A stretch of DNA of 64,000 nt from contig NC_064679.1 in assembly GCF_023278565.1 (NCBI RefSeq), forward strand, positions 2,480,001 to 2,544,000. Reading direction: 5' to 3'. Position numbers and translations under genes: made by a program. Below, one piece after another: positions 1 through 10,985 of this stretch. The notes under the pieces are model-generated. The model did no database searches. It was not told the origin of the DNA and saw nothing but the letters and a program-made list of their open reading frames with translations. Each line of letters opens with the position of its first letter. The stretch's first letter is position 1. The stretch comes from Colletotrichum lupini. Taxonomy: Eukaryota; Ascomycota; Sordariomycetes; Glomerellales; Glomerellaceae.

Positions 1-1104
1 GCCTTCGTTGAGCCTTGTCTCTTACATACAATCAGGTGCGGCACGGTGCGGGTACGAGATCTACTAGTCGTAGGTCGAGGAAGTTATCACTTAGACTCGA
101 GGGGTACACCCAAGCGAGGTCTTTTCTTTTTGCTTTACAGCTTGCTTGACACGAGACGGTCTCTACGCTTTGACCGAGAGATCTTGTTTTTTTTCCGACC
201 TGTCAACGACACCGTCTGGGTCAGCTTGGCCCTAGTAGGCAAGGATGGGACAAGGCAGAATGATCTATCATTCACTCTACGGAGTACGTGTCTGCCCGAG
301 GAGACGATGGACGATGCAACAGGGTTGTCTCTCGACTGTTTGGTTTTTGGGGAAGGCGTGTGAGTGCATCTCAATGTGCACTGGACCGCCACAGCTCACA
401 TATTGGCAGAGGTGTCTGAGACATTGCAAGCTGTGCGACGAAAACCTGTTTGCGGCGGTTTGCTCTCTTCCTCGTGGCGTGGTGTGCGTCCGCCGGCTAC
501 CCGCATCAAAGCAGTCTAGATTTCGCGTCCCAGTTGGCGCCCTTCCCCGGCCCTCCTCTGGCCGGTAACGAGGGAGGGTTTCTCGTGGAGGGGTCGTTCC
601 CACCCACACCATCGGTATCCAGACAAATGTTTCCCGAGAGGTTCACTTGATGGGTGATCATGGGTACCGGCATGGGTTTCGGGGCGTGGATCGGCTACTG
701 GGGCCAATCTCGAGGGGCCGGCCGCGGCCCTGGGAGAGAGAGAGAGAGAGAGATTTCGCCTGCCGCGGTGCCACGACAATGGGGGTTCACCTGAGTCCCA
801 GATGGCACAAGGACCTCCCGACGGATCCTTTCATTTGCTCTGTAGCGGCGTTTGTGCGACCATGGACGATCCAGAGGCACGCGAGGGCGGGAGATTGGCG
901 ATCAGTAGACCAGCAGTCCCCAAGATAAAAAAATAAAAAAAGAAGAAAGCGGTTTGCCATGCTCCCCCTTTGAAGCAAACAGCCTGTACAACCAGCGCGA
1001 TGGGGGGGGGGGGGGGGGGGCGCCCCCCCGGGGGACAGAAGGAAGCCCCCCCCCCCCCCCCCCCCCCCCCCACCCCCCCCCCCCCCGCGCCCCCCTCCCC
1101 GTTT

Positions 1105-1139
<35 letters not shown>

Positions 1140-4100
1140 CGCCCCCCCCGCGCACGCCCCCCCCCCCCCCCACCCTCTTCAACACCCCCCCCCCACACCC
1201 AATTCCTCCCCCGTCCGAGGGTCCGTTCTCGACTTTTCCCCGCCTTGCCGCCCATGTCCGGGCACTCGGTCCGGGTCCGCGAGGACAAGCCTCAGCCGAT
1301 AATCATCATTTTAAACTACCTGGTCCTGCTGTCACGGACGACTCTCACGATGGGGTGGCATGTTGTGGGAAACCCATTTGAAGATTTCTCTCCCTCAGGA
1401 TCCACGGTTGGAACTATTTTCAGGCGGCACGGGAAAACAGAGAGGGCTGAGAAGGATGGCGTCCCCGAGCGATGAGTGCTTGCGATAAACCCGCTTTGTT
1501 TTTGGAAACAACTCATGCGGGATCAAGTTGGACGTCGTGGCTTACGGTGGGCTTGCCCGACCCAGAGGCAAGGGAGCTCGCAGACGATCTGTTGACTCTT
1601 CCCCTTTTCCCATCCATCGTCATCATCACTCTCACTTCTCGGCCTGTGTGTGTTGCACAACGCTACGCAGCTCCCCTTCGGGTCGTTTTGTGTCCCAGCC
1701 ACCCGGGGAGAAGAAAAGTGTAGGTATATCGAGCACTCTCTCTGTCTCTATCTCTCGCTTTTGCACACCGTTTTGTTGGCTTACCCACCCCATCAAACAC
1801 AGCGCCACGGGTGTCCGTCCCCCTTTTCCCAATCTTCAATGTACGGCTACCTACCTGTTCAAGCTAATGTAGGAGTAAGTATGGGCGGGGTTGCACCTTT
1901 GGGCGGCAGCTAGAGTAGTGTAGCAACTATGCATCTTTTTCTTGCCATCTTGATCAATCCTTCGAGCCTGGGCCCCCGCCGCATCCTCCGTTGTTTGATG
2001 GATTACCTAGGTACTTACCTACTCTGGGCGTACGAAACCTCCTCAATTGTACGTACGGTAGGCCCCGTTGCGCCGCATGCGGGAACCGGACTCCTCCTCC
2101 TTCGCGCTGTCTGTTTGAGGAAACCATTCACGGATACTTTGATCCTAGAGCGGTCGGTGGCGGGAGCGGTCGGCCAAGCGCGAAAGGAAAGGTTTAGGAA
2201 AGGCACGGATAAGCGTGGGATTTAAAAGCGAGATGGTGGCTTGAGGCTTATTTTCTTTCTTAGATCTGACAGGATCTGGCTGCGCTCGTGCGGAGCAGCT
2301 CTCTCTCTCTCTATCTCGCGCGCGCGCGCCTAACTCGATCTTGGGGTTTTAGTCTTCTCCTTGGAAATGTAAGGTCGTCAGAGGGGGAAGGAGGGGTGGT
2401 GTATAGGGTGATGGGGTAGTCTAGGGCGCGGGTGACGGAGAATAGAGGTGGACCGGCGCACAACGCCTCAAACGACGGGGGTGGAGGAAACAGGTTCCTT
2501 GGTGAAGATTGCCTCTGGTGATTACAACGAAGTCGAAAAGAGAGAGCGGTGCTAATAACGGATTGTTTTCCGAACGCGTTGGAGAGATCTACGCCTCCTA
2601 AGTTTTATTCTCGCGATCGGCATCGGCGCTGGCGAGGTGTGTAACAATCGAGGACTGGCTGAAGCTCGAGGCTGAAGCTGAGGTTGTCCGGTGGTGATGG
2701 AGGGTTGGTCGGGACCCGGCGGTTTGGCTCACGGATGAGGGGAGGAATCAACTTTGACGGCGAGCCCGTGGCGAGGGGGTGTTGTTCTCTTTCCCCTTCA
2801 ACGGTGCGGTTAATTGAGTGAGTAAGTGGGAGCTAAACGTGGTCTAGAGGTCTCGATGCAGTGAGCTGCTCCTGGTTCTAGGGTGTTGACCATGGTGATC
2901 TTTTGGAGAAAGGCGTCCGCGAAGTGTGTTAATGCGAGGAGAGGAGGCGGCGGTCGGTCAGTCGGTCTGGAGCTCCATTGTGTAGCGGTGTCCGGGAAGG
3001 AAGGGGGCTGGATCTCGTGTACGACCTGAAAACAGCTTTTGGTGGTTCGGATCGTGAGAGGAGGCGAGGACTCTCGGGCCGCGAGACGTCATCCAGCTTC
3101 CTATTGTTGGGACCATGATCTGCATATCACTTCTACTTTTTATTGTAGTACGTGTGCGTGTTTCCCGCGCGGGCAAAGATCTCGTGGCTAAAGGAGTGAA
3201 AAGGTGGGAGAGGGACGGATGGCGGCCAGGCGTGGCCCGCGTGGGATAATGTCTCTGTTGCAAGCAGACGGGATGACGAGGATCTTTCTTGGACGATAAC
3301 GGAATACCATCGCAGCTTGACCGCGGCTGAAAAGGCTCTAGTATTGCCTGGAACGGGTAATCCCCCTCTTCGACAAGAACGAAGAGCAGGGATGTGCACT
3401 CCGGAAGGAGTTATGCGAATCGCTTGATGCCGGTGACTCACTGAAAGGGCGAAGGTCTCGCCCTGTTCTATTTTTTAATCCACGTTCGATGGTTGTGACG
3501 GCTTTTTCTCGCTCCCTCATGTGACTTTATCAGACCACGCACTTTCGAGCGGACGCCATGAGGTTATCTAGAAAGGCATCTACTTCCGCAAACGGATGGC
3601 TTTTGAGAGCAAGAGAGAGAAGGGTGGGCTAGGAAGGCTGCTGTGAGAGAAGCCGAGACCAAGCTGCTGGGACAGAAGGTGGCGCCTCTGAATCATTGTT
3701 GGCATGGCAGGCGAGAAAAGTCATGCATTCCATTTGCTCATGTTTGTTATGCCATGTGGCATCATTAAAATTGAAGTGAGGGCCGGGGAAAGGTGTACAT
3801 AATAGAGTGGGTGGTAATGGGACGCCGTAGACGCGGAGCCGGTAATGGGCTGCGGAGTTTCGGAAAGCTTCATTGCGGAGTTTCGGATTGGCTGGGCGCG
3901 AAACCGACCGTCAGACGGCCGTAGTGTGGGGCCGCAGCTAGCGGACTTTTGTGCTTACGCGGAGCGGAGTTTGACGCCTGCTCCGCAACTTCATCCCACA
4001 TTCCCACCGGTCTCGAACGGGGGTCGAACAACCATTCGCTTCTCTCCGAGAAACCTGGACGTCTTGCAGAGAGTACCTTACACTGTCACTAGATCAGCGG

Positions 4101-4274
4101 ACGCAACGCAGCCCCCGACGAGGATCAAACCGCGTAAGCTGACTGCCTTGAATCCCTTTCTGAAAGGCACGAGATACAGACAGAGAGAGGGATACGAGAG
4201 AGGATTTCGAATCGTGATATCGCATAATTCCACTCTCACCACTTTTTCCATTTTTCCTCTGTTCCCCTTTCCCC
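1..4274. other. Gene-poor stretch upstream of the Zn2Cys6 regulator
   Basis: No open frame here has a recognisable domain, a good start and plausible splice sites. The frames are short, overlap on both strands and several begin at GTG or TTG. The segment contains a short GA run near 735-755, the homopolymer G/C tract at about 1002-1196, CT-rich runs and scattered ATGs. It is probably the extended promoter and 5' leader of the transcription factor gene at 4275, plus unannotated intergenic DNA. A spliced non-coding transcript cannot be excluded from sequence alone. Confidence 0.5.
1002..1196. repeat. Poly-G run followed by interrupted poly-C tract
   Basis: Nineteen consecutive G at 1002-1020 are followed at once by about 175 bases that are almost all C, broken by a few G, T and A. 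The G-run could pair back on the C-run as a hairpin, and the C-rich strand could form i-motif or G-quadruplex structure. Such a sequence is also a typical place for sequencing or consensus error, so its exact length should not be trusted. Confidence 0.85.
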
Positions 4275-6516
4275 ATGGTCAATCGGATCCAGCTGGCCGT
4301 GCCGACCCATCTATTATCCGCCGCCGCCACTGCTCCTGTCTCTTCCCCTTCTCTCCACAACCCAAGACCCGACGCTGCCGCAGAAGCAGTAGCAGCAGAA
4401 CAAGAAACAGTAGCTGGTCATCAGACCCAGCAATCGCAACCGCATCCGCAGCAGCAGCAGCAGAACACAAAGAGGAAAGAAATGTCCGCCGAAGGCCTGA
4501 AAACGATGAGTGATCTGGCGGACGCGGCGGACAAGTCCCGCCAGAAGAGCTGCAACGCCTGCGTCCGGAGCAAGCGCCGCTGCGACAAGCGGACCCCGCG
4601 CTGCACCCGCTGTAGCGAGAAGAACTTTTCGTGCGTGTACCAGAACCTGCCGCCCGCCTCTGCCAATGGAAATGGTAATGGTGGTAGTGGTGGTGTTGGA
4701 GTTGGAAGCCTCGGCGGCCGGGGCGACTCCTCTTCCTCCGCCGGGGGTATGATCAGTAACCCAGACGACACCCTCCAGGCCATGGACATCGAGGAGGACT
4801 GCGGTAACATCAACGATGACCTTCCTCCCTTTGACTTTAACACACTCACCGATCATCATCTCCAACACCAACAACATCAACAACATCATCATCACCAACC
4901 TCAGCTCCAGCAGCAGCCCACGCCCGCGTCGTCGTCATCCTACCTCGACGGCGGTCTACCGACAATAGTGATGACGGAGGACATCCACAGCGGCATCGGC
5001 AGCGGCAACAACAGCGGGAGCAACATCGACAACGCCACGTCGGTGCCGTCGACGTCGTCGCTGAACCTCGACTTGAATGCCGCCAACGCGCCGTTCGACT
5101 TCAACTCGGTCATGGATTTCCTGAACGCGGACCCGACGGCCGGCGGCGAGCTCCAGCTTTGGGAGACGCCGTTGACGCCCATCGTTCAGAAGACTATGCT
5201 GCCTGAGATTAACCAGCTGAGTCCGTGTGACTGGGAAAACGAGATGGGGGAGGCATGTGTAAGTTTATGAAGCTCTTCTTATTTGTTGTGGTTCTTATAT
5301 CTCACATAACCTCACTGCTCTTCATGTACATCTCCCTTGATACGTTCTTTCGTGCTCGTTTTCCGTCAGAGCCACATTTCTCTTTCCTTTTCTCTCTTCG
5401 TCACCAGCCCTACCTCACACATGTCCGCGGGATGAAATACTCACGCCAGCTTCACAGGGCGGCTTCCAACCATGGCAAATCCACGAACCAAACTCCCGCA
5501 TCGGCCACCTCGTCAATGTTGTCAAGAACATGCACGTCGTATTCGCCCAGACCAAGCAGACCCCCTTCCTCCACCGGCACCTCTACCGCGGCGTCCGCGA
5601 GACGCCCAGGCCCCTGATGGCGGCCTACACCGCCATCTCGGCGCACGTGGGCATGACGGAGTCCAATAAGGACTGGGTGATCCGCGCCCTCTGCGAGGGC
5701 GCCAATGAGATTCTCAAAAGCGGTGGTGGCAGTAGCACTGTCAACGCCAAGGACTCCTCGACGACGACGACGACAGCAGCAGCGGGGAGCAACATCACGG
5801 GCCACGAGAAGCTCGCGAGGGCGCAGGCCCTGTTCCTGATTCAAACGGTGCGGTGCTTTGATGGCGACATAGCGCTACGGGCGCAGGCGGAGCGGGACAT
5901 GGGCGTCTTCGAGAAGTGGTTAAAGGACCTCGAGGGGTTGAGGGACAACTTTGACGAGGTTCATCTGCTAGACGACGGCGCGTTGCGCGGGAGGCCGCCG
6001 CGGTCCTGGGAGGTGTGGATTTTTAACGAGTGTGTGCGGCGGACGGTATTGATGGGGTATGTGTTTACGAGCATGTATCAGATGCTCAAGAGTGCTGGTG
6101 ATTTTGGTAAGGCTCCCATTTTCTTTCTTCATGCCCGCCGCCCCTTTTTTTCCCTTTGCAATCAATACTGACTGTCTCAAGATCCTGACCTCGGTCCGTG
6201 GCTGATCCCGCACCGCTGGACCTTCTCGAGGCACCTCTGGGACGCTCAGTCTTCGCCGGCTTTCTTCACTGCGTGGCGCGAAAAGCCCATGTTTTTGGTC
6301 AACAGTTTCTTCGTGCAGGGCGTCGCCAAGATAATGCGGCCGGCAGATGTAGACGATTTCGCGAGAATGTTTCTCACCATGTGAGTATTGTCCCTATTGC
6401 ATCCCGGTGTCTTTCTGGTGGAGAAGGTGATGAGATTACGACGGGAGGCTAATCTGCTCGGTGACGGTAGGAATGTTGGTGTTGAGGAGATGAAGCATTT
6501 TATGCTCGAAGTGTAA
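4275..6516 (+). CDS. Zn(II)2Cys6 fungal-type transcription factor
   Basis: Four exons: 4275-5258, 5458-6106, 6182-6380 and 6471-6516, joined with consistent phase into about 625 aa. The binuclear zinc cluster is canonical CX2CX6CX6CX2CX6C, with cysteines at 93, 96, 103, 110, 113 and 120, and basic residues between them. It should bind DNA as a nuclear regulator. Before the cluster lies a Gln-rich stretch, and after it a Gly/Asn- and His/Gln-rich low-complexity linker encoded by CAA/CAT codon runs. The C-terminal part (exons 2-3) is helical and resembles the conserved tail of small cluster-type regulators. An in-frame ATG at 4482 has a better purine context and would give a protein 69 aa shorter with the zinc cluster intact; I keep the longer frame without being sure. 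The target genes are unknown and no biosynthetic cluster is adjacent. Confidence 0.87.
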
Positions 6517-7636
6517 GACATGTTGGGTCACTTTTAGAGTGGTGTTTGATTAGGTTTGGAAGCGTACGGTACTATCTCTAGGCTCTACGTCCTTATTTGT
6601 ATGACGAAGGAGACACTCGGTGGGCTTTACTGCGCAGGTTATATTGATGATATAGGAGTTTGGGAGAATTGGTATAGCGATTTATTTACCGCTGTTTGGC
6701 ACTTTCCTGTGGGTCATTCTCGTCAGTCTTAAGAAGACCCAGACGCTCACTACTTCATACCTTAACGGGCCTGGACAGTAGCCCACATATTTAAATGTCG
6801 TTCAATGAACCAATGATCATTACTACGGCTGATCAGGGTCATTCCAACTTTAACTTATCTTCTCAATGCAATACGTAACCCCGGGACTGGGCGAGTAAAG
6901 TATATTGAGCTGAACCATCAGCAGCGCTCAGCGGCTACATCAGAGAGGTATTCCGTAGCTATCAGTCTTCTGACCATACGGTAGAGAGGCACGGGCAGTT
7001 GTTCAGTCGGACACGTTGCCAGGCTTCTCAAAGGGTTGCCGGAATCTAATTCTGTTCGGGGGTAACTTGATTGCACTATATTCACCCTCATGATCTTCAG
7101 GCATGTTTCTCTCTTCCGATGCTGAACGTATGTCAGGAATTCAAAGACACCGACTGTCTGAGGCATACACAATGAGGTCCATGGTACGTCACGAAAACTT
7201 TGAAAGCGAAAAGACAAACAGAAAGGTTCACGGCCTATAAAAAAAGGCTGAAACCAGAAAGACAAAGTAAGATTCATTGAATACAAGAAGAAGGCAACAT
7301 TGCAAGTGTGAATGGTCTCCATTATGTAGTATAGACGAGTGTCGGTGTCAAGTGTCGACTTTCATCTAGTATCTCGCAGATGTATTCACCATCCACGTTC
7401 AACCCAGTCACCAATACCAACATGAATAGAGCCAGGCACGTATTAAACGAGCCAAATTTGCGAGATAGGTTGTTCGAAAAGTATCATTACCAACATAGTC
7501 CATCACTCAGCATCCAGCTCCAATCCAAAACATAATCACCCAGCATAACCAAATCTCCAAGATCTCCTCCGCCGGATTTCTCACATCCATAAAATCCATA
7601 CCAAAGCATTTCGATTTCTCAAAGTTCAAAGCAAAC
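6517..7636. other. Intergenic, no gene supported
   Basis: About 1.1 kb between the regulator and the small Gly/Ser-rich gene. The longest frame (minus strand, 6918-7322) has no recognisable domain and looks like chance. A TATA-like A/T stretch about 50 bases before the ATG at 7637 could serve the small gene. Confidence 0.5.
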
Positions 7637-7852
7637 ATGTCAGGCAAGAAGACAACCCCCATCTACTACCACGATCCCACCAACCCCCCTTGGCAGGATC
7701 CGGCCAAGTGCAAAGGCACCCTGAGCCACGGAGGCACCAAGGCCAACAACTGGGGAGGCGCCTCTGGGGGCAGTAGCGGCGGAGGCAGCAGCAGCAACAG
7801 CGGTGGCGGCAGCGGTGGTGGCAACAACAGCGGCGGAGGGACCAAGAAGTGA
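7637..7852 (+). CDS. Small Gly/Ser/Asn-rich protein, function unknown
   Basis: A 71-aa single-exon frame starting at ATG 7637 in a favourable context (A at -3) after an A-rich leader. The first 35 residues are ordinary, with a Tyr-Tyr-His-Asp patch, a Pro-Pro-Trp and one Cys. The second half is almost pure Gly, Ser and Asn, built from GGC/AGC codon runs, and ends in Lys-Lys. There is no signal peptide or membrane segment. I do not recognise a family. The good start context and non-repetitive N-terminus argue for a real short gene; the repetitive tail argues for caution. Confidence 0.55.
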   Translation: MSGKKTTPIYYHDPTNPPWQDPAKCKGTLSHGGTKANNWGGASGGSSGGGSSSNSGGGSGGGNNSGGGTKK

Positions 7853-8216
7853 TGGATAGGAGCGCAGTGTCCAGTCAGTTTGAGGTTGAGGTCACAGTTG
7901 TCAAGAAGAGGTTCCAAAGCCCTGAATAGTAGTCGCATTGACAGCAGTCTCAAGATACCCCCTTGGTTAGAATCGATCTTTTTACGAGTACTATGCGCTG
8001 AAGTATTACTGGCGACATGATTTGGCCAATTTCACAGTGTGATGGGAAACCCCACAATCCATGCAAAAAATAATGTTACAGCCAGATGGATGTTCTCGTC
8101 AAAGGCGTCGTCTCATTCATTCTTTTCCACCCGCTATAATGCTACATCCCAGTCCTCGAGGTAGCCCTATTTTGTCTGTTTGATGAGAGTATTATGCAAC
8201 CGAATCCAGAAACACT
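7853..8216. other. Intergenic between convergent genes
   Basis: This holds the 3' ends of the small Gly/Ser-rich gene and of PEX5, which converge here. No gene, RNA structure or repeat is visible. Confidence 0.5.
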
Positions 8217-10213
8217 CTAAAAGTCGAACTCGCCCCTAAAGATCTCGGGATCTACACCCGCAACTGTCTTCTCGGCCAGATCCCGGCGACCCATCTGGGT
8301 AAACACTCTCCTCAGGGTATCGTACAGGGTCGTGCTCCGGTTCTGCGCCGTCATGCGGTCAATCTGCTCGTCGAGCTGCGCCGTGTTGGCGCCGCCCCTG
8401 GAGCCCTCGCCACCGCCTAAAATCTCGTACGCCATGTTGCGGCCGCTCTTCTCGATGGCCTTATGCATGTTCAGCGCGGCGAGGAAGTGCGAGGCCGCCT
8501 CGGCGTGGCACCCGATGTTGATGCAGCTGACACCCAGGTTGTAACGCGCGCGGACAAAGTTGGGGTGGATGCTCAGCGCCTTCTCGTACGCCGCGATGGC
8601 CTCCTCGGAGCGGCCCGAGTTGGCGAGGGTGGCGCCCAGACGGTTCCAGAGCAGGTGCAGCTGTTCCTGCTGGTTCGAAGCCCCGAGTTCCGAGGAGTGG
8701 AGGGCGGCCGTGAAGCAGTCGACGGCCTTGTCGTACTCCTCGGCGCCGTAGAAGAGGACGCCCAGACCAACCTGAACGTCGGGGTCCATGTGTTCGCCGT
8801 CCGGGCTGAGCTGTGCCGCCTTGATGAACAGTCCGGTAACCTTGTCATGCAGTTGCTGCCGGTCAGTGAAGCCCATCTCCGCCATGGGATGCAAGTCAGT
8901 CGGTGCGATAATCTGCGGGTATTTGACGGAAAGCCACCGCTCGAGTGTGCGGTAGGCAGTGCTGTCGTAGCCCTCGTTGGTATACGAGACAGCCAGGCCC
9001 ATGAGGGCGGCGAGGTTGTTGGGATCTTGCTTGAGTGCCTGCTCAAGCGCGCGAATAGCCGCCGTCTCCTTCTCGTTTTGTGCCTGCGCCGAGCCAAGGT
9101 ACACCCACGCCTCGGTATGCTGCGGGTTTTGCTGGACTGCAGCTTCGAACGCGAGAGCCGCTAGTGAGAGGTTTCCCCCCTCGCGCATGATGCGGACACC
9201 CTCCTCGAATGCGTTCTTCTCCTCGCTGAAAAAATTGTCCTCTTCAAAGAGATAGTTCTCGATGACGGGATCGCCGAGTCTGCCCCAGTCGCCGTTCATG
9301 CCGGTGAAATCTGGACCCCAGTCCTCGCTGTCGAATTTGTCGAAAGTCGAATCGTCGACCATGCCTCTTGCTGCAGCAGTTTCAGCCTGGATTCCTTTCC
9401 ATATTGATTCGAAGTCGCCAAAACCTGTCTCACTCTGCATTGCCCTGTCCATTTCGTCCAGTTCAGGCTCCGCAGCCTTAGCCTCTTGCTCCTCCTTCTC
9501 CTGCAACTCCATCTGGGCGAACTGTTCCTCCCACTTGTTGTCGTCAAGCTCTACTAGCTTTCCCTTTCCCTTGGCGTCCTCTTGTTGTTGTTGCATCGGT
9601 TGCTGGTACATGGGTTGAAACGTGGGCTGGCCCATCATGCTGTTGTATCCCATTCCCATGCCCATACCCATACCCATACCCATACCCATGCCCATTCTTG
9701 GCTGTTGAGCCATTTGGCCCGGCATGGGACTTGCCCTCGCCGATGAAGGCTGCTGGTTCATCTGTCTGAAGCGCGCAAAATCTTCGGGGCTGAACTGGGT
9801 TCCGGGGGGCTGTTGGAATGCCGACTCCATGGCGGCTTGGTTCTGGAAGTCACCAGCCCACGTCGGTGATGTTGAGTTCGCGCGGAGGTGGACTCCCTGG
9901 TTCGGATCGATTCGGACAGCGCCGTTTTGCATGGGGAGCTCTTGCTGGAGACCTGGGGCTTTGTTAAGGAAACCGTTCATCATCTGTTAGGACCGGTTAG
10001 TTCAAAGGTGTCCGTGACTTTGGCAGTCCGTTGTATGCGTACCTCATCCTGCGGGGTGCTTGCGCCGGCGCTTCGGAAGCCACCGGCAAGCGCATTAGGG
10101 CCCCTTTGCACCAGTCTGTCTCTCTGAAGAGTCTTGTCATCTTGGACATGCTTTTGGAATTGGCTGAGGGGGTTGCCGGAGGTCGAGCATTCTGCGCCAC
10201 CCATAAATGACAT
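8217..10213 (-). CDS. pex5: Peroxisomal targeting signal 1 receptor Pex5
   Basis: Two exons, 10043-10213 and 8217-9983, in phase 0, giving 645 aa, the usual length for a fungal Pex5. It carries cargo ending in PTS1 (SKL-type) from cytosol to the peroxisomal docking complex. Cys9 near the N-terminus matches the conserved cysteine that is monoubiquitinated for receptor recycling. WxxxF-type Pex13/Pex14-binding motifs are seen at about 99 (WAGDF), 206 (WEEQF) and 277 (WGPDF). The C-terminal half is a tandem TPR domain that would form the PTS1 pocket. A run of Met-Gly dipeptides at about 154-167 is encoded by a six-base microsatellite. The second exon also begins with two Met codons, so a caller that misses the 59-base intron would lose the functional N-terminus. 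Confidence 0.96.
9650..9696. repeat. Six-base microsatellite inside pex5
   Basis: Tandem CCCATG/CCCATA units on the plus strand encode alternating Met and Gly on the minus strand, in the disordered middle of Pex5. The unit length is a multiple of three, so slippage changes length without breaking the frame. Confidence 0.85.
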
Positions 10214-10985
10214 TGTGAAGGGTAGGAAGCCGGGCTTCTCGATTCGATATTGTGGCAACCGTAATGGAAATGTATATAGTGAAGGTTACACTAGAAGCTT
10301 GGGAAAGGTCAATTTCTAGAGAGCTCGGGTAAAAGTTGGTTGGGCTTGAGTTGGTAGACAGGTGGGATGTGACTGGTTTGTAATTCAGCCAACCTCGAGC
10401 GGCTGCGTCTCCGAGAAGATACCGAGGCAGGCCGGCGGGGGGCTGAGGCGCGGCACACGGTTGATATCTTTCTCCGCAGCCGGAGGCGGGGTAACCAATC
10501 AGGTCATCAAAGGTGAGAGAAAACGACAGTGGGGTGAGCGCTGACCCCAGTTCGTTTGGAGCTCTGGACTCCGAACCGCGCATGTGAGTGGCGCATGGGT
10601 GTACAAGAAACATGTCACTGCTGGGCTTCAACATCTTTATGCTCCTCTTTAGGCAATTTAATCCGACAACCGCGATGTAGATAGCCGGCCTTCAACAATA
10701 ATATCATCAGCTATCTTGACTGGACCCTGATGGATCTCTTTTCTGTCAGTTCACTGTCTCCTTACCTTCGCACTCTTCATCGAATAACAAGGCACCATTT
10801 TCTCTCAGCTGCCCGTAGTTTTCTATGTCATAACCTAAGCTATGGGTATCATGTACGAATGCTCGTTCGTGAGTCCTCCGTCTGCGGACCATGTTCAATC
10901 CTCCAGATAGATCTATAGAAAGCCATGTGGCGTTCTTGTTTTGCAAGAGGCGCAGTGGCTCTGTGGTCATGAGCCCTCCTGGTGA
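10214..10985. other. Intergenic between rex1-type gene and pex5
   Basis: About 770 bp separates the stop of the RNA exonuclease from the start of pex5; both genes are on the minus strand. The segment should hold the pex5 promoter and the exonuclease terminator. I see no additional gene. Confidence 0.45.

Noticed and set aside
954..1475. Pro-rich 173-codon frame
   Set aside because: It is the translation of the poly-C tract.
3845..4513. 222-codon plus-strand frame overlapping the regulator start
   Set aside because: It has no domain, becomes compositionally a frame shadow of the Gln-rich N-terminus of the zinc-cluster protein, and would at best be an overlapping upstream frame.
6918..7322. 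134-codon minus-strand frame
   Set aside because: It has no recognisable domain, signal peptide or splice partners, and its composition looks random.
8463..9164. Plus-strand 233-codon frame over pex5
   Set aside because: It is antisense to the TPR region of Pex5, whose conservation on the other strand is unmistakable.
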